From Conus ventricosus (taxonomy: Eukaryota > Mollusca > Gastropoda > Neogastropoda > Conidae), in NCBI GenBank assembly GCA_018398815.1, contig CM031620.1, positions 60,616,599-60,680,598 of the forward strand: 64,000 bases of DNA. The letters are read 5' to 3'. Within the stretch, counting starts at the first letter, position 1, and each line of letters begins with the position of its first letter. The position numbers were made by a program, and so were the translations under genes. Under the pieces are notes generated by a model, which searched no databases, was not told the origin of the DNA, and was given only the letters and a program-made list of their open reading frames with translations. Shown in pieces: positions 45,203 through 57,564 of this stretch.

Positions 45203-46590
45203 GTGAACACACTGCCTCATGTCCAATCTTAAGTGAACACACTGCCTCATGTCCAACCTTAAGTGAACACACTGCCTCACGTCCAATCTTAAGTGAACAC
45301 TCTGCCTCATGTCCAATCTAAAGTGAACACACTGCCTCATGTCCAATCTAAAGTGAACACACTGCCTCATATCCAATCTAAAGTGAACACACTGCCTCAT
45401 GTCCAATCTAAAGTGAACACACTGCCTCACGTCCAACCTTAAGTGAACACACTGCCTCATGTTCAACCTTACGTGAACACACTGCCTCATGTCCAATCTA
45501 AAGTGAACACACTGCCTCACGTCCAACCTTAAGTGAACACACTGCCTCATGTCCAACCTTAAGTAAACACATTGCCTCATGTCCAACCTTAAGTGAACAC
45601 ATTGCCTCACGTCCAACCTTAAGTGAACACACTGCCTCATGTCCAATCTTAAGTGAACACACTGCCATCATGTCCAACCTTAAGTGAACACACTGCCTCA
45701 TGTCCAATCTAAAGTGAACACACTGCTTCATGTCCAACCTTAAGTGAACACACTGCCTCATGTCCAACCTTAAGTGAACACACTGCCTCATGTCCAATCT
45801 AAAGTGAACACACTGCCTAATGTCCAATCTTAAGTGAACACACTGCCTCACGTCCAACCTTAAGTGAACACACTGCCTCATGTCCAACCTTAAGTGAACA
45901 CACATGCTCATGTCCAACCTTAAGTGAACACCTGCCTCATGTCCAATCTAAAGTGAACACACTGCCTCATGTCCAACCTTAAGTGAACACACTGCCTCAT
46001 GTCCAATCTTAAGTGAACACACTGCCTCATGTCCAATCTTAAGTGAACACACTGCCTCATGTCCAATCTAAAGTGAACACACTGCCTCATGTCCAACCTT
46101 AAGTGAACACACTGCCTCATGTCCAACCTTAAGTGAACACACTGCCTCATGTCCAATCTAAAGTGAACACACTGCCTCATGTCCAACCTTTAAGTGAACA
46201 CACTGCCTCACGTCCAACTTAAGTAAACACACTGCCTCATGTCCAATCTTAAGTGAACACACTGCCTCACGTCCAACCTTAAGTAAACACACTGCCTCAT
46301 GTCCAATCTAAAGTGAACACACTGCATCATGTCCAATCTATAGTGAACACACTGCCTCATGTCCAACCTTAAGTGAACACACTGCCTCATGTCCAACCTT
46401 AAGTGAACACACTGCCTCATGCCCAATCTAAAGTGAACACACTGCCTCATGTCCAATCTAAAGTGAACACACTGCCTCATGTCCAATCTTAAGTGAACAC
46501 ACTGCCTCATGTCCAATCTAAAGTGAACACACTGCCTCATGTCCAATCTAAAGTGAACACACTGCCTCATGTCCAATCTAAAGTGAACAT
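45203..46590. repeat. 30-bp minisatellite, about 46 units, copy 2
   Basis: Same unit as 8505-11128 but about half as long and uninterrupted. The CTAATCTATA variant that is common in copy 1 is almost absent. Confidence 0.97.
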
Positions 46591-47053
46591 CTTAACTGTG
46601 TTCCTTTGGAAAACGCATCTGTGTGTAGCTTACCTTGTGAGTCATGAAACGCTTTGGCATATTAATCTTCATAGCATTCATCAAATGGGTGTATGTGCGC
46701 ACCATGGGTGTCGTTACTTAAACGAGAAGAGCATGCTGTATTTCGTCACACACTTTAGCCAACTACGTCTCTGGAACCAGCTGTGACTTGCCAACATTTA
46801 GACAGGAAAGTGCCCAGAGATAAAAGCAAAAATTGACTTTGATGTGATGATTTTTATAAAGAAAACGGACAGGTGACTGCTCATGGAAGATGACAAAGCT
46901 TTCTTGAGCAAGTGACAGCAGCAGTAATGGCGATTTTAACAGAATCAGTGGATTTTGTTGAAAACTTAATTTGTGATGAAGTTTGGGGACACTTTTACAA
47001 TGACTTTTTCAACATACATAAATCTCACAATGTTGGAGACTGACAATGACATC
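46591..47053. other. HAT1 intron, unique DNA, copy 2
   Basis: Counterpart of 12811-13291. No gene or repeat recognised. Confidence 0.55.
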
Positions 47054-47059
47054 AACAAG

Positions 47060-48574
47060 CAGAGCTGCCAACCCCCTGATGACTTGACCTTAAGATTTTG
47101 AAAATTTGACAGGAAGAAATGCATTTTGACAGGAAAATCTGGCGCGCGCAAGAAATTCATAAAGAAATCAAATTTCATTCATCATTTATAGAAAAAACGC
47201 TGCTGCCTTCCACTGCTCTTGGACATGTACCATGATAGCTGCCTCATGATGTCATCCATGTCAAATTTTCCGCTGGCCTTCATGCCTCTCTTGAGTGCCA
47301 AACTAATGAGATGACAAACACATCCAGCCAAGAAAACATCCGAATGTTTCTCGCGCACATACGAGATCACACCTTTGTGGGCCCCTGTCATCACGTATGC
47401 GTTGTCACACACTAATGCTAAGCAGTTCTTCCATGGGATGTCCAGAGAACTAAGCTCTTTGTCGAGTATGGCGAAAATGTTCTCCCCTGTTGACGACTCG
47501 CTGCAGACTGGATTACACAAAAGCTCGGTCTTGATCATGCCATCACAGACAGTCCGAACGACGATGGGATAACATTTGTCTCCACCCTCCTGGCTGCCGT
47601 CTGTTCGATAACAAAAGGCCCTTTCTTCATACTGGCAGCGAGCTCTAAAGCCTTCCCTCTGCTGCAGGCTTTGACTATCTGAGTTGTTTTCGTCCTTTCA
47701 CTGCTGTACTCCTTAGCAATTTTGCTGTCCGGAAACATGGCTCGGAACAGGGGCCCTGCATGGTCAGCAGCACTGATAGCGATGTTGTGCTCCACCTGGC
47801 ACCAGAAAGTGAGAAAACAAGGTCTCAGCCCGAATCGTCGACAGCTCTGAACTCCCTCTGAAGTGCTGGATGAGAAGAAATTACTCAACTTGACCGTCTT
47901 CTTCAGCGCCTTGCTCCTCTCCACGTGGCGATCAGAGGAACAATGGCGACTTACATCATCCAGCCCGCCATAGCAGATCTTCAAATCCAGTTCACATGGA
48001 ACGCAACGTGCTGCATGATTGGTAGAAACTTTAGAAGCGATGATGCATGGATACTCCTTCGAGTAGTGCGGCAGGAATTTCTGATGGTACGAGGTCTTCT
48101 TTTTCGCTGGCCCTTCATCATTCGTGCCTTTGCGTTTTGCGACAGCGCTTTTGTCCGCCATAGTCTGATCAAAGATAGTTCGCCCTACGGACCGTAGGGC
48201 GTACAGTCTTTGGTCTGATAGAGAGCAGTGAAAATCGCAAAGTCTCGCGATAGGCTAGACACTCCTGCCACACGCAGCTTGAGTCGCCTGCTACAGTAGC
48301 AGACGACGCATGTTGAACACAAGTGTTAGAGACATGAGAGACTGTCAGACTGAGCGTTCAGTAGGCCAGTACATCGGCTAGCTTTGTCTCAAAGCGAGCG
48401 ACTTGAGCTACTCGCACTATTATTGTGCAAGCTGAGCGCTTACTTTTGGAAATGGATGGTCGGAAGATTTCAGATTTTTTTTTCGCCGGAAGAAATACCG
48501 ATTGACCAGAAGATCGGAAGAAATTAATTTGACCGGAAGAAAATCCGGCGAAACCAGAAGGGTTGGCAGCTCTG
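47060..48574 (-). mobile_element. hAT-like DNA transposon, deletion derivative (element B)
   Basis: The ends are CAGAGCTGCCAACCC and its inverse GGGTTGGCAGCTCTG. The 6-bp target duplication AACAAG is at 47054-47059 and 48575-48580. The empty site, with AACAAG once, is at 13292-13297 in copy 1. The 1515-bp element carries a minus-strand transposase remnant. It is present in only one of the two blocks, so it is younger than their split. Confidence 0.9.
47182..48161 (-). pseudogene. hAT-like transposase, N-terminal half with one frameshift
   Basis: The first frame, 48161-47535, codes 208 residues with a basic start (MADKSAVAKRKG), a BED-like zinc finger (CVPCE..RHCSSDRH) and SAADHAGPLF. After a frameshift near 47600 the next part reads GGDKCYPIVVRTVCDG, then STGENIF, LVCDNAYVMTGAHKGV and CVCHLISLAL. 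These match the hAT pattern of a D-N pair followed by C-x2-H. It stops at 47182, without the C-terminal dimerisation region. It is probably non-autonomous. Confidence 0.8.
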
Positions 48575-48580
48575 AACAAG

Positions 48581-49919
48581 GCCAATCTGGTTGAGTTGAA
48601 AATCTGTCAGTTGTCTTCCCGACATTTGGTGACAAAGCCACTTCAGTAACTGCATCAACAGCAGTCTCCATTTAAATGTGGAACTGCAGGCCAATACTGA
48701 TTCATTTGAAAATGTTGAAATAAAAACCAGATGCTCGTCTGCAATCATCTAGGATGACAAACAGTGATGACCTAATCAAGTTTGGAATCAAGGGCTGAGG
48801 GTGTTGTGCAGAATCTAGAGATTCATACAATGTCTGAACATTCTTTTTGTATGGAATGTTGCTGCAAGTTGGGGGAAAAAGGCAAATGAACTTTGAATAT
48901 CTAGTTTACATATTTTAGATTTTTTTTCTTATAATTCAAGGAACGGTAGTTTATCAGTTGTGGAATTAAATTTCAAAATAATTTAGAATGAAAAACGTCA
49001 ACGTTGGCTCCCGTGCAACGCATCACAGACAAAGGGAAGAAAATCCCAACAGTGAGGACTAAGGAGACAGACGCGGAAAACAATAGGTTCCACAAAATAA
49101 AGTGGGGGTAATAAAAATTAGCACTGTTACAAGCATGATTACAAACAAAAGAAAAGAAACAAGGAGGAACACATCAGCACCTTAAAAAAAAAAAAAAAGG
49201 CAAAAGGCAAGACAGAACGGTGTACCTGGGACATGACAGTCAACTGCTAGCCATGGGATGAGGGACAGGTGCCACAGCAGTGCTCAAGGGAGGAAAAGCA
49301 GCGATCATCAGCAATGGAGGCAGAGAACCGGAAGTGACTTGGCACTGCGTTAGCCTTGACATTCAGGCCAGCAGGCAAACCCACTGCTCAGGACTCGCCC
49401 TAGTCCGACAATGAACAGAGAGTAAAGGCCACCAAACAAAGGTTTTGATTGGCAGACCTACCTGGTGCCTGTAAAATTCTAACACTTGCTGGAGGCACGT
49501 TACCGTTTTGTACTTCTCCGAGTTTTACCATATTATGCCTCCGATGTGGTTGTTTATTATGTCATGATTGATGCTATCGATGTTTGCCAGTGTATTGCAA
49601 TGTCTATTTGGTCTAATACAGATCACACCCTTGCCATTGCGTCGCTTTTTTCTTTGATGAATTCTGTGGTGATGTCTTGCGATTTCACGCTCTTGTTATT
49701 ATTTACGAGTGTGTTTCTTGTCAATGGCGCGATGTTAGCGCCTGTTCCCTACATTTGTGGGCTTTGAAGAACCCCCCTTCGGAAATTCTTTCCATGGAAG
49801 GGGGAGGTGGGGTGTCTTGTGCATGAAGCTGCAGAGATGACACCACCCATGACCTGAACATTCCATTGAAAAAGATACCTCACATTTCTCTTGGGAACAG
49901 AAAAAGAACGGCAATTAAC
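48581..49919. other. HAT1 intron containing the empty DIRS site
   Basis: Counterpart of 13298-13814 plus 20708-21585. The DIRS target is uninterrupted at about 49080/49081. Confidence 0.7.
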
Positions 49920-50282
49920 AATGATCTACCTCCTCTACCAAAACAAAGACATCCATGACACCTCCTGTTTGAAAAATGAGTCTACCTCCTCTACCGAAAC
50001 AAAGACATCCATGACAGCCTCCTCTGTTTGAACAATGAGCCCACCTTCTCTACCAAAAACAGACATCCATGACACCCTCCTGTTTGAACATGAGTCTACC
50101 TCCTCTAACCAAAACAGACGTCCATGACACCCCCTGTTTGAACAATGAGTCTACCTCCTCTACCAAAACAGACGTCCATGACACCCTCCTGTTTGAACAA
50201 GAGTCTACCTCCTCTACCGAAACAGACATCCATGACAGCCTCCTGTTTTGAACAATGAGTCTACCTTCTCTACCAAACCAAT
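49920..50282. repeat. Minisatellite, about 49-bp unit, copy 2
   Basis: About seven units of the repeat at 21586-22212, so five fewer. Confidence 0.9.
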
Positions 50283-51181
50283 GCCGTAAAAAGAAAGGAA
50301 CCGAGAACAGCAGATTTCAACTGCTTAAAAAAATATCTTCACATGACAGAACATGAAAACAGACATCACCGAAGATAAACAAAAGATGATGAGTATAGGA
50401 GCCTTCAGCCAAGGGAAACTGTTCTGGAAATCCTGCTTGAAAACGGTACCTTTACAGCAGATGTGGAGGTCGAGATTAGTTGCTGTTACTTGTTACTCCA
50501 ATCACATGGCAGTTAAGTAACTCCCTTGGTTTTTTTTTTGTTTTGTATTTTTTTGCTCGTCTCTTTCCCTTCAATTGCCCTCTGCAGTCACCTTTCTCTG
50601 AAACAAGATTTGTTGAACAAGAGATTAACAACATTATAATTATTTCATTACCTTCATTTGAACAACAACAACAAATCTATCAGGCTGAAAAACCTCAAGC
50701 CCTTGACCTCGAGGTCAGCTCTTTTTAACAAATTGAAAATGTAACAACACGCCATTCCTGGCTAGTTCATTTTCGCAAAACAAAAACCGCCAACTGAAAT
50801 TTCTCATCTTCCTAAACGGTGTCACATGATTACGATTTGTGACACGCAAGACATACTTTCCCCCCAAAAGACAAGAACCTATGCCTGAGCCTTGGCGAGA
50901 ACAAAAAAGGGCCAAACAAACAGCGTTTTACCTACATACTTGCCCAGCATTCAACTGGTCTGATCAATGCCACCAGAAGCACAGCCATGTAACCCAACGA
51001 CTGCCGGCCCACTGCTTTGAATGCAGAATCATGAAAACCTGGACTGGAAAATCTGACGAAGGTAGGAGATGCGGGTAATTAAGCGTTTCACTGAGTTTTT
51101 TAGAACTCAGCGGACTTTTTCCTTCTCTCTGATGTTGGTCTAGTTGCAAAGTGGAGGCGGCTGCAGGTGAAATCTAAGCAA

Positions 51182-51470
51182 ATTTGAAAAGTTATTGATA
51201 AAGGATCGCCAAAAAAACCGTAGACAAACAAATCACAGGACAAAATATGACGAATTTCGACCTCTTAGGTCTTCTTCAGCAAAATACACAACACTCAGCG
51301 CCCATCTTGCGCCGAACTGGTTGAAGACAAGTGACTGCTCCTTCATTTTCGTTGTCCCTGCGTGTTGTGTAACTTGCCTGAAGAAGCCTAAGAGGTTGAA
51401 ACGCATTGTGTTTTGTCTTCTGATTCGTTCTACATTTTTTTGGCAGTGCTTTATCAATAACTTTTCAAAT
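51182..51470. repeat. Inverted repeat with hammerhead-like cores, copy 2
   Basis: Counterpart of 23121-23407 with one G missing beside the left core (TTCTTCAGC in place of TTCTTCAGGC). Confidence 0.6.
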
Positions 51471-51899
51471 ATTTCTCAGATTTTGCTTTCTGTGCCTCGA
51501 AAATCAGTGACTTTCTCAGAAACCCTCATATCAAAATCCTCATATCCATGGAGAGTTGTCCAGCCTGGGTCATGTGCCGTGAGACTTGGCTCGGCTCCCC
51601 TCTCTTCCACAACAAACCTTGGGTACTTGACTGGTAGGGCATGCTTCAAGCCAAGCAGGAATAATGTCTTTGGACAGTTAAGTCTGAGAAAAAGTACAAT
51701 CAGAACAAACTTCTGATGCGACTGCTAGTAACCGGTTAAAATTACCAGACAGCTCTGAAGATTTCAACAAAGTGTGTTTCGTGTCCTTGCTCTCTGACCC
51801 CCCACTGTAAACTGCCGCGGGGACACGCGACCCATGATGGCTGCTAAACATCTGAGGCTGTGGAGTGGGACAGTGAGCGCGTCTGAGGACCGTGCCTAC

Positions 51900-52049
51900 C
51901 TTGTTCATTTTGAGTTTGGAGCGTGCCTCTTCTGCCATGGCCGGTGGAAGCCCTCCAGCAGTAGTCAGGCTGGAAGTTGGTCAGACGCATGCAGTTCCGC
52001 GCATCCACAAAGTCACGCAGACGCTGGAAGTTTTCTGACGGATCTTCCA
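51900..52049 (-). CDS. HAT1: HAT1 exon D, copy 2
   Basis: Encodes VEDPSENFQRLRDFVDARNC, then MRLTNFQPDY, and in a shifted frame MAEEARSKLKMNK. Human HAT1 has AEDPSKSYVKLRDFVLVK..EAQQKFKINK. The E-D at the start corresponds to the proposed catalytic acid pair. Two one-base gaps separate the halves. Copy 1 lacks the first gap (TACCTGCTGGAG), so that one is a copy-specific error. The 3' splice site is TTCCACAG and the 5' splice site is AACAAG/GTAGGC. Confidence 0.85.
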
Positions 52050-52076
52050 CTGTGGAAAAGGAATCAATGTGTTCAT

Positions 52077-52478
52077 AATGCAACACATGAACATGACAAA
52101 AACACAGGAACATTAATGGCTGATTGTTATGCAACACACAAAAATGACAGAAACACAGAAACATTAAAGGCTGATTGTTAGCAACACACAAAAATGACAA
52201 ACAGTAATGGCTGAATTGTTACAACACACAAAATGACAGAAACATTAATGGCTGATTGTTATGCAACCACACAAAAATGACAGAAACACAGAAACATTAA
52301 AGGCTGATTGTTAGCAACACACAAAAATGACAAACAGTAATGCTGATTGTTAGCAACACACAAAAATGACAGAAACATTAATGGCTGATAGTTATGCAAC
52401 ACACAAAAATGACAGAAACACAGAAACATTAATGGCTGATTGTTATGCAACACACAAAAATGACAGAAACACAGAAAT
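52077..52478. repeat. Minisatellite, about 50-bp unit near exon D acceptor, copy 2
   Basis: Same array as 24005-24400 and nearly the same length, with a different mix of long and short units. Confidence 0.88.
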
Positions 52479-52479
52479 A

Positions 52480-53316
52480 CTAACTCTCACGCCACCGACG
52501 TCGCATGTCTGCGACCATGTGGCTCACTGCCCATGTCGCTGAAATGCGAGCAACTCAGTTCGCATTTCAACTCCCGATACTCTCACTCTCCCAAGTGATG
52601 AGACAGAAAGCCAGCAATAAACGTCATAGTTGGAAGAATTCCTGACCTGTGCTCACAGCCATTTGCTTTGTCAGAGCGCTGTTTAGTGAAGTGTTTTTAT
52701 TGATTTTACACCGATTGTTTTTCCATTCACTATGACGTCACAACCAAGCACTTCACATACTCAACCTCACCGCACATTTACCACAGATCAGGTGCTGGAA
52801 ATGTTGAATAAAACGGTCAGTTGATCCCGATTCAGATGAAGAAGACCCAGATAAGATAAGATAAGATAATGTTGCTTATAGCCCAGCCGACCGCAAAGGG
52901 CCACATAGTGACCAGGAAACATTATGGGGTAGTGAGAGCTTGACGGAATTACTGCAAAGTGAGGCGTTGGACGTGTGCCAAGCGATGGGAGAGAAGAGAA
53001 GACGAGAGATCAGACCAGACGCAGCTCAGCGTGTGTGTCCAGTGTTTTGGCGTTGAGCCAACCAGCAATAACCGACAGTTGAAAGTGTATTCGTGGGGAG
53101 AGCAAGACGAATAGCTATGACTAGTGAAAGGCAATGAACTTCAAACACAGCTGGCTTGCAGGTCGAGGTTGAAGGGGGCGTGGCCGACTGAGACATGTCA
53201 AGAGTGAGCAGCAGAGAGGTGTTTGAGTGGGAATTATTGATCAGCTTGAATGGCTCCCCAGGTTCCAGAGAGTGACTTTGTTTTCATAAAAAATATTGCT
53301 TTCAACAGTGAGAGTG

Positions 53317-53351
<35 letters not shown>

Positions 53352-53440
53352 TCTGTCTGTCTGTGCGTGCGTGTGTGCGTGCGTGCATATGTGTGTTCCC
53401 TTTTTCTTTCTTTCATGTGTACCTGCAATTAGGCATAAGA

Positions 53441-53479
<39 letters not shown>

Positions 53480-53922
53480 GGCGCGTGTGTTCCTTGCAAT
53501 TAGAGTAGTTGGATATATGGCTGTTTCTTCCATTTTTCAGTTGGATATACCATACTTTCTGGTCTTCATTTGTGAGTGGAGTATTTTTCCTCCCTTGTTG
53601 AGAGTTTGTTGGCAGGCTTCTTCTTTTTTTTTACGCTGAAAAGAAAGATAACATTCATTTTTTTTCATTTTGCGTTTTTTGTGCACTTGAAATTACTAAA
53701 AATTTGATACTGTTGTTGACTAACCATTACTAACATGTTATAATATAATAAAACAAAATACAGCGTATCTCCTCCACTTTACAAAAAATAGCATGAGAAT
53801 TGGTTGTCTAGTTCCAGAGATATCCGCGTTTCTCATATGCTGGTATGAAATAAGAGTTTTTTTTAAAATGGCTGGTGATGGGGATTTATGCAAAATAGAC
53901 CGTCTGGCAGTGAAGGGATTAA
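52480..53922 (+). mobile_element. piggyBac-like element, internally deleted, copy 2
   Basis: Counterpart of 24404-25839. Here the N-terminal frame reads on through DSDEEDPD before the inserted LINE tail. The (GT)n tracts are longer. Confidence 0.65.
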
Positions 53923-55308
53923 TGGCCGATTGTTTATGCAACACATGGCATGACAGAAACATGAATGAGTCAAAGACTGAAAAAAACAAAACCAAAAAAA
54001 ACAACCTGGAAACATCAGGTTTGTTATGCAACACATAAACATAAAAAAACCAAAATGACTGACTGAAATTTCTGCCTTATCATGTTTGTTCAGGAACACA
54101 AAACACGATGACACATACACACACAGATGGAACCTTAATGACCGACACTTATGACTGCTCCTGTTCCTTCCGTGACACACAAACATAACTAAAACACAGG
54201 AACAGTGACACACAAACATAACTAAAACACAGGAACTTTAATGATTGTGACGGAACATGTTCATTTTGCAACACACAAACAAACATGGGGAAAACCCCCC
54301 AGTAAAATTAATCACTGACCATGTTTGTAATGCCACAAACAATCATGACAAACCATGCATCAAAACTAATGCCTGATCACATTCTGCAACACAGGATCAT
54401 AAACTGCTGAACTGCCTATCTGCCTGAGTCCAAAGTTACCAGATAATAACCATTCATTCAGAGGGTGACCTCAAAATTTCTTCCCAAACAGCTCGTTAGG
54501 GAAGACGAGCATTCTGAAATGTTTCCTAAAGTGCTAGAGACAGCCATTAGCACAGTGCTTCCACCCACAACGCTTCAATGATTTTTTTTCCCACTTGTAT
54601 GAGTATGACGATGGGTGACAGTAGTGACGCTGTGTGCACTGAACCTGACCGGCCAATGGCAATGCCCAGACTCTGTTGAAGGAATGGCAACACTTAGAAA
54701 GCTGTGTAGACTACAGACCTGTGCTGGACATCACTTCAGACTTCAGTGACAGTGACTAAGGTGTGTACACTGAACCTGACCGGCCAATGTCAATGCCCAG
54801 ACTCTTGTTGAACGAGTCACAACAGCTCAGAAAGCAGTGTGGACTGTACATGGGTTTGAAATCTCTTCACGCCCCCCCCCCACCCCCCTTGCCTGTAGCA
54901 GTGTCCAAGAAGACTCAGCAGTCCTACTGCTGAGTATGCACTGATATCCCACTGCTCGATCATGTCAAGCGCTATTGCTACTTCCTCTTACAAACATTCT
55001 GAACTGCTGCTGATTGATTTCTTGTGAAATGTAAAACCATACAAAGATACTGATACTTCCTCCTACCAATCATTCTGAACCACTGCGAATAACATACAAA
55101 GATGCTGATACTTCCTCCTACCAATCATTCTGAACCACTGCGAACAACGTACAAAGATGCTGATACTTCCTCTCACAAATTATCAGAACTGCTCTAGACA
55201 GTTCTTTTTGCCCAATGTCAAACTATAGACCGACTGCAGAAAACCACCCCCACCTCCCATCCCTGTCCACAGTGACCGAGAGTTCTGCGCAGTGTGCTCC
55301 CTGCTGAC

Positions 55309-55414
55309 CTGTAATGTCGATGACCTCGGGTCGTGGCACCACGTCGTCGTAGAAGGTCTGCAGCAACACTGCCCCGTGGCCCTGCCGCTGGAAGGGGGTA
55401 GAACCAGGAACTGA
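55309..55414 (-). CDS. HAT1: HAT1 exon C, copy 2 (acetyl-CoA binding loop)
   Basis: Encodes the acetyl-CoA pyrophosphate loop QRQGHG, then AVLLQTFYDD and PEVIDIT. These match human HAT1 QGQGHGAQLLETV..VLDIT. The first ten codons read SQFLVL in one frame and PFQRQGHG in the next. A C-run of five where six would restore one frame explains this. The 3' splice site is CCCAG/TCAG and the 5' splice site is ACAG/GTCAGC, a weak but usable donor. The exon D junction restores ITVEDPS, so the E-D pair proposed as catalytic in HAT1 is kept. Confidence 0.85.
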
Positions 55415-56016
55415 CTGGGAAACACAAATGAATTTCCGTCAGGCATTGGTTATTTATCCCTTCTGGCTTTGAGTTAATTTTTGTTCCGGACTTTTGACCT
55501 GTGACAAGGGTTCACTGGACACATGCACCCTGACTGTGAGCTCTGGCACAGGTGTATGTGAGCTGCACCAGGACAGGTACCCACACTCCCTGGCTGTCGC
55601 CTTTAACCGGTCAGGCAGGTCAAGGCGAGCGTTGGTGTATGGGGAATGTTTTTTGATCTACTGACCCCTCTGTCCTTAAAAAACAATAACACATCTACGA
55701 TTGTTAAATAAAAAAAAAAGAGAAAAGGAACGTAGACTGTGACTGCAAATCAGACGTTTTCTGACTTTTCTTCCTTGAAAGGAACCTGCTGTGTTTTCCT
55801 AAGGCGGTGAAGTGAAGAGTGTCTTTTTCTGTGTGACTGAGGAAAAGAACATGTGTGTGTGTGTCCCTAGGCCAGGACACTGGTCACTTCCAGTCTGTGC
55901 ATCGGGTGTGAAACTCCCCGTTTCTTCTGGTGTGAAGTCACTTGGATGGTTGGAGGCTGGCTGTCGACCCAATAAGCTATTCTGCAACAGAGAGCTGTCC
56001 TGCCTAGATTTCATAG

Positions 56017-56062
<46 letters not shown>

Positions 56063-57289
56063 ACTTTCTCTCAACCTATAAGATTCCTCACAAGAGGAGA
56101 GAGAGAGTCTTGGAGTGACTGTGGAGTTTTGAGACTTTAACTGTACTCCTTTGCTTTGAGAATTTGTTTTCCCCTTGAAGACTCGTTTGATTAACTCTCA
56201 TTATCATCAAGTCTGAGACTTAAAAACTGCTGTCCTTTGCTTTGCAAGTTTGCTTTGTCTTGAAGGGTCTTTGGATGAACTGCAAGAGCTTTGAGACTTT
56301 AACCGTTTTCTTTTGCTGTGGAGGCTTTGCTTTCTCCCTGAAATGTCTTTAGATTAACTATGTGCCAGTCCTTAATTTGAGAAGTGTGGTTAGGAGTTTT
56401 CCATGTATCGGGCGCGAGAACTTCTACTTCTTGTTGTGTAGCTTTACGGAAGTGTGTATCAGTGTTTGCCCACTTTGGACTTGAAGATACTGAAGCACCT
56501 TCCTGGGTATCTAGTCTTTCAGATTCCCAAGGGTGGCTCTGCTCAGGCCATTCCCCAGCATGTGCATGTGTGAAAGGCTTGTCTGAATGGGTAATTTACT
56601 CACAGCACATATGGAAAAGTATGCTGTCAGTTCTGTGTTGCGCATTGCTGTCCTAACATGAGCAATGCCCTGAAGGAATCACAACAGCTCAGAAAGCAGT
56701 GTGGACGGTACGTCGGTTTGAAATCTCTTCACCCGTCCCCCCCCCCCCCCCCCCCCGCCCCCAGTGACAGTGTCCAAGCAGACTCACCAGTGAGAAGCTG
56801 GTGATGTCCCACTTCTTGATCATGTCATAGCCAAGTGTTGCTACTTTATTGATAAAGCTTCACAACAAAAAAACTGGACAAACAATTCACAAGACAAAAC
56901 ACGACGCGTTTCGACCTCTTAGGTCTTTATCAGGCAAGATACACAACACTCAGGACAACGAAAATGAATGAGTAATCACTTATCTTCATCCAATTCGGTG
57001 CAAGATAGGGTGTTTACATTCTTTTTTGGCGGAGCTTTATCTACGATTTTTCAAATTTGTTAAAATAATCTCTGTAGTTGTTTTTTCATTATGTCAAGAT
57101 GTAATGGATTTAATTTCAAGCTGCTAACATTCAGGAGCCAAAATCTTTCAGAGAATGAGAGGGGTGATGGATGGGAGGTGGAGAAAGGGGAAGAGGGGAG
57201 GTAGTCTGGCTTTGAACTGAAAGAAGTTTTACCTCTGAACGGCTTCCTCTGTATTGCTAAAACAGAACATGATCATCCACGACCCAGGG

Positions 57290-57564
57290 TTGATGACACT
57301 TACAGAACATGTGTCACCCATGAAGTTATGACACTCACAGAACATGTGTCATCCATGAAGTTGATGACACTTACAGAACATGTGTCATCTATGAAGTTGA
57401 AAACACTAACACACATGTGTCATCCATGAAGTTGCCGACACTCACAGAACATGTGTCATCCATGAAGTTGATGACACTTACAGAACATGTGTCATCTATG
57501 AAGTTGACAACACTAACACAACGTGTCATCCATGAAGTTGCCGAAACTCTCAGAACATGTGTCA
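57290..57564. repeat. 36-bp minisatellite, part before the LINE, copy 2
   Basis: Counterpart of 29200-29477. Confidence 0.9.
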
